NCBI GenBank assembly: GCA_023457875.1
Contig: JAEXBC010000424.1
Coordinates: forward strand, 1-7,798
Direction of reading: 5' to 3'
Source: Bacillota bacterium
GTDB lineage: Bacteria; Bacillota; Clostridia; Lachnospirales; Cellulosilyticaceae
DNA: 7,798 bases
Shown: positions 6,420 through 7,798 of the stretch, one piece after another
Position numbering within the stretch: position 1 is the stretch's first letter
Layout: each line of letters opens with the position of its first letter
Notes under the pieces: generated by a model
The model's database searches: none
What the model saw: the letters and a program-made list of their open reading frames with translations, nothing else
Told to the model about the DNA's origin: nothing
Program-made: the position numbers and the translations under genes

Positions 6420-7193
6420 ATGAACTATGAGGGGTTTAAAGAACAGGTTTTAAGACTTACTGGAATCAATCTTACAGCATATAAAGAAAATCAAATGAAG
6501 AGGCGCATCGATGCGCTGATTAGAAAACATGGTTGCACAGGTTATGAGCCATATGTTCAATTACTCAAAAAAGATCCTAAAGTATTAGAGGCCTTTGTAG
6601 CCTACTTAACGATTAATGTAACAGAATTTTTTAGAAATCCTTCCCAATGGGATGTACTTGAAAAAAATATTATTCCTTTATTACTTGAAAAAAAACGCAC
6701 CTTAAAAATATGGAGTGCGGCTTGTTCAACAGGAGACGAGCCCTATTCTCTAGCCATGGTGCTTTCTAAAACCCTTCCTTTGCATCAGATTCAGATTCTT
6801 GCAACGGATATTGATAAAGAGGTTCTTGCAAAGGCCCAAGAGGGATTTTATGTGAGTCGTAATATTGCTAATTTGCCGCCAAGCTTTAGAACTAGGTTTT
6901 TATCTGAGGAAAATGGTGGCTATCGTATTGCACCAGAACTTAAAAAGTGTATCACCTTTAAACAGCATAACTTATTAAAGGACCCCTATCCTTCAGGAAT
7001 GGATTTGATTGTTTGTCGCAATGTGCTGATTTATTTTACGGAAGAAGCAAAAAGGGAGATCTACTACAACTTTAATAAGGCTTTGGTAGATGAAGGAATA
7101 CTATTTGTAGGAAGTACTGAACAAATCATTATGTGCCAAGATTTTGGATTTGAACCTAATAAGATTTTCTTTTATCAAAAAGTAAAAGCCTAA
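6420..7193 (+). CDS. cheR: Chemotaxis protein methyltransferase CheR
   Basis: This SAM-dependent enzyme methylates glutamates on chemoreceptors, working against CheB in adaptation. Its 257 residues match the size of Bacillus subtilis CheR. The N-terminal helical CheR_N domain (about 1-75) contains the basic YKENQMKRRIDALIRK helix that contacts receptors and ends in the conserved INVTEFFRNP (65-74). The methyltransferase domain follows: motif I WSAACSTGDEPYSLAM (98-113), the acidic ATDID (128-132) that binds SAM ribose, a small beta insert at about 160-180, and MDLIVCRNVLIYF (194-206), the CheR family signature. AAAGGGG at 6405-6411 lies 8 bases before the ATG. No other chemotaxis genes are in the window, so its partners must be encoded elsewhere. 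No TPR or PAS extension is present. It appears to be the last gene of the rpiR operon. Confidence 0.94.
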   Translation: MNYEGFKEQVLRLTGINLTAYKENQMKRRIDALIRKHGCTGYEPYVQLLKKDPKVLEAFVAYLTINVTEFFRNPSQWDVLEKNIIPLLLEKKRTLKIWSAACSTGDEPYSLAMVLSKTLPLHQIQILATDIDKEVLAKAQEGFYVSRNIANLPPSFRTRFLSEENGGYRIAPELKKCITFKQHNLLKDPYPSGMDLIVCRNVLIYFTEEAKREIYYNFNKALVDEGILFVGSTEQIIMCQDFGFEPNKIFFYQKVKA

Positions 7194-7223
7194 GACCACT
7201 TTAAATACGAAGTGCTAGGCTTT
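7185..7223. terminator. Hairpin between convergent genes, probable bidirectional terminator
   Basis: AAAGCCTA (7185-7192) pairs with TAGGCTTT (7216-7223), and CACTT (7197-7201) with AAGTG (7210-7214), separated by a small asymmetric internal loop and closed by an 8-base loop. It spans the stop codons of cheR and of the minus-strand gene. On the minus strand the stem is followed by a T-rich stretch (GGCTTTTACTTTTT), a convincing tail; on the plus strand the tail is only TTTATCTT, so it is weaker in that direction. Confidence 0.7.
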
Positions 7224-7798
7224 ATCTTGGTTAAAACATAAATAGAATAGCTGATTACACAACAGAGCTGGTTCAAAATCCTCCAAAGTGACATACAGTT
7301 CATTTTCGCAGTTTGTCCAAATGGGAATATTAACCCTATGCTTGGTGAAAAGGTTAACAAATAGGCCCTGTTTTGTTAAATAGCATTCATCTTTTGCAGC
7401 TTTACGCTTTAGGTGATTAGGAATAAAGGTAGCGAGTGAACGATGCATAAGTTGATTTTGAGAAGGAATATAATAATAGTCTTTTACAGGCGTTAGAAAA
7501 TGCTTTAATTCACCTTCAAATAGGGCAACCTTTACGGTGCAGTGCTTTTCACCTTGTTGCCATGATAAGCTAATGGTCTTATGGTTTCCATTAAAAGAGG
7601 TCGTAAAAGGTGTCTTATTTTCTAGCACAAGGGTAAGCGTATCCTCTTTTGTTTCCTTTGTTAAGAACTTGAGAGAAGAAAGCCCGTAAAGCACGAAGTA
7701 AACCTCAAGGAGATGACATAAACTATCTAGTTCATCTTGTTGATGCTTTAAAATAAGGGATTTGTAGATGGCATCTTTGGATTTTACATAGGTATGAT
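7215..7798 (-). CDS. Unidentified protein, possibly C-terminal part of a YprB-like RNase H-fold protein (5' partial)
   Basis: The minus-strand frame is open from the right edge (first whole codon at 7796-7794) to a TAG at 7217-7215, giving 193 visible residues. The first in-frame start-type codon, a GTG at 7694, is 34 codons in and has no convincing ribosome binding site; the residues before it look like normal protein (YKSLILKHQQDELDSLCHLL). The real start is therefore beyond the window. No membrane segment or signal peptide is seen. The stretch LKHQQDELDSL resembles the final His-x-x-Asp motif of YprB-like predicted exonucleases (RNase_H_2), and the later KDYYYIPSQNQLMHRSLATF and KAAKDECYLTKQG resemble the tail I associate with clostridial members of that family. 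This rests on memory of a pattern, without a search, so the product is tentative. It converges on cheR, with 21 bases between the stop codons. Confidence 0.45.
   Translation of the reverse strand, partial: HTYVKSKDAIYKSLILKHQQDELDSLCHLLEVYFVLYGLSSLKFLTKETKEDTLTLVLENKTPFTTSFNGNHKTISLSWQQGEKHCTVKVALFEGELKHFLTPVKDYYYIPSQNQLMHRSLATFIPNHLKRKAAKDECYLTKQGLFVNLFTKHRVNIPIWTNCENELYVTLEDFEPALLCNQLFYLCFNQDKA

Overview
The window is a compact, AT-rich stretch of chromosome. Strong AGGAGG-type ribosome binding sites, split biotin-dependent decarboxylase subunits, a monofunctional AroH chorismate mutase next to cmk and ispH, and a Bacillus-sized CheR all point to a Firmicute, most likely an anaerobic Clostridia member of the Lachnospiraceae or Cellulosilyticum kind. 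That placement is inference from gene content and style, not from a marker gene. I see no rRNA, tRNA, CRISPR array, insertion sequence or prophage signature, and no gap over 300 bases.

Region 1 (1-3434, + strand) is the distal part of an operon for a sodium-pumping, biotin-dependent decarboxylase or a related transcarboxylase. In order it holds the C-terminal part of a small OadG-type membrane subunit (cut by the left edge), a free biotin carrier protein (BCCP), the membrane beta subunit that decarboxylates carboxybiotin and moves Na+, and a carboxyltransferase of the oxaloacetate decarboxylase alpha / pyruvate carboxylase B / transcarboxylase 5S type. The carboxyltransferase has no biotin domain of its own, so the separate BCCP must serve it. 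A strong intrinsic terminator closes this unit.

Region 2 (3435-7223, + strand) starts with a good extended -10 promoter carrying a perfect 14-bp palindrome. It drives a tightly packed five-gene run: an RpiR-family regulator, aroH (chorismate to prephenate), cmk (CMP/dCMP kinase), ispH (last step of the MEP isoprenoid pathway) and cheR (chemoreceptor methyltransferase). Spacings are 11-13 bp, with one 8-bp overlap (aroH/cmk). The functions are unrelated, so this looks like a housekeeping operon led by a metabolite-sensing regulator that may control its own promoter.

Region 3 (7215 to the right edge, - strand) is a convergent gene whose 5' end lies outside the window. I read it tentatively as the C-terminal part of a YprB-like RNase H-fold protein. 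A hairpin spans the stop codons of cheR and this gene and probably terminates transcription from one or both sides.

No clearly new biological system is visible. The points most worth following are the split carboxyltransferase/BCCP/Na+-pump layout (possibly a transcarboxylase if an mmdA-type gene lies upstream), the palindrome in the rpiR promoter, and the RpiR-led aroH-cmk-ispH-cheR operon.
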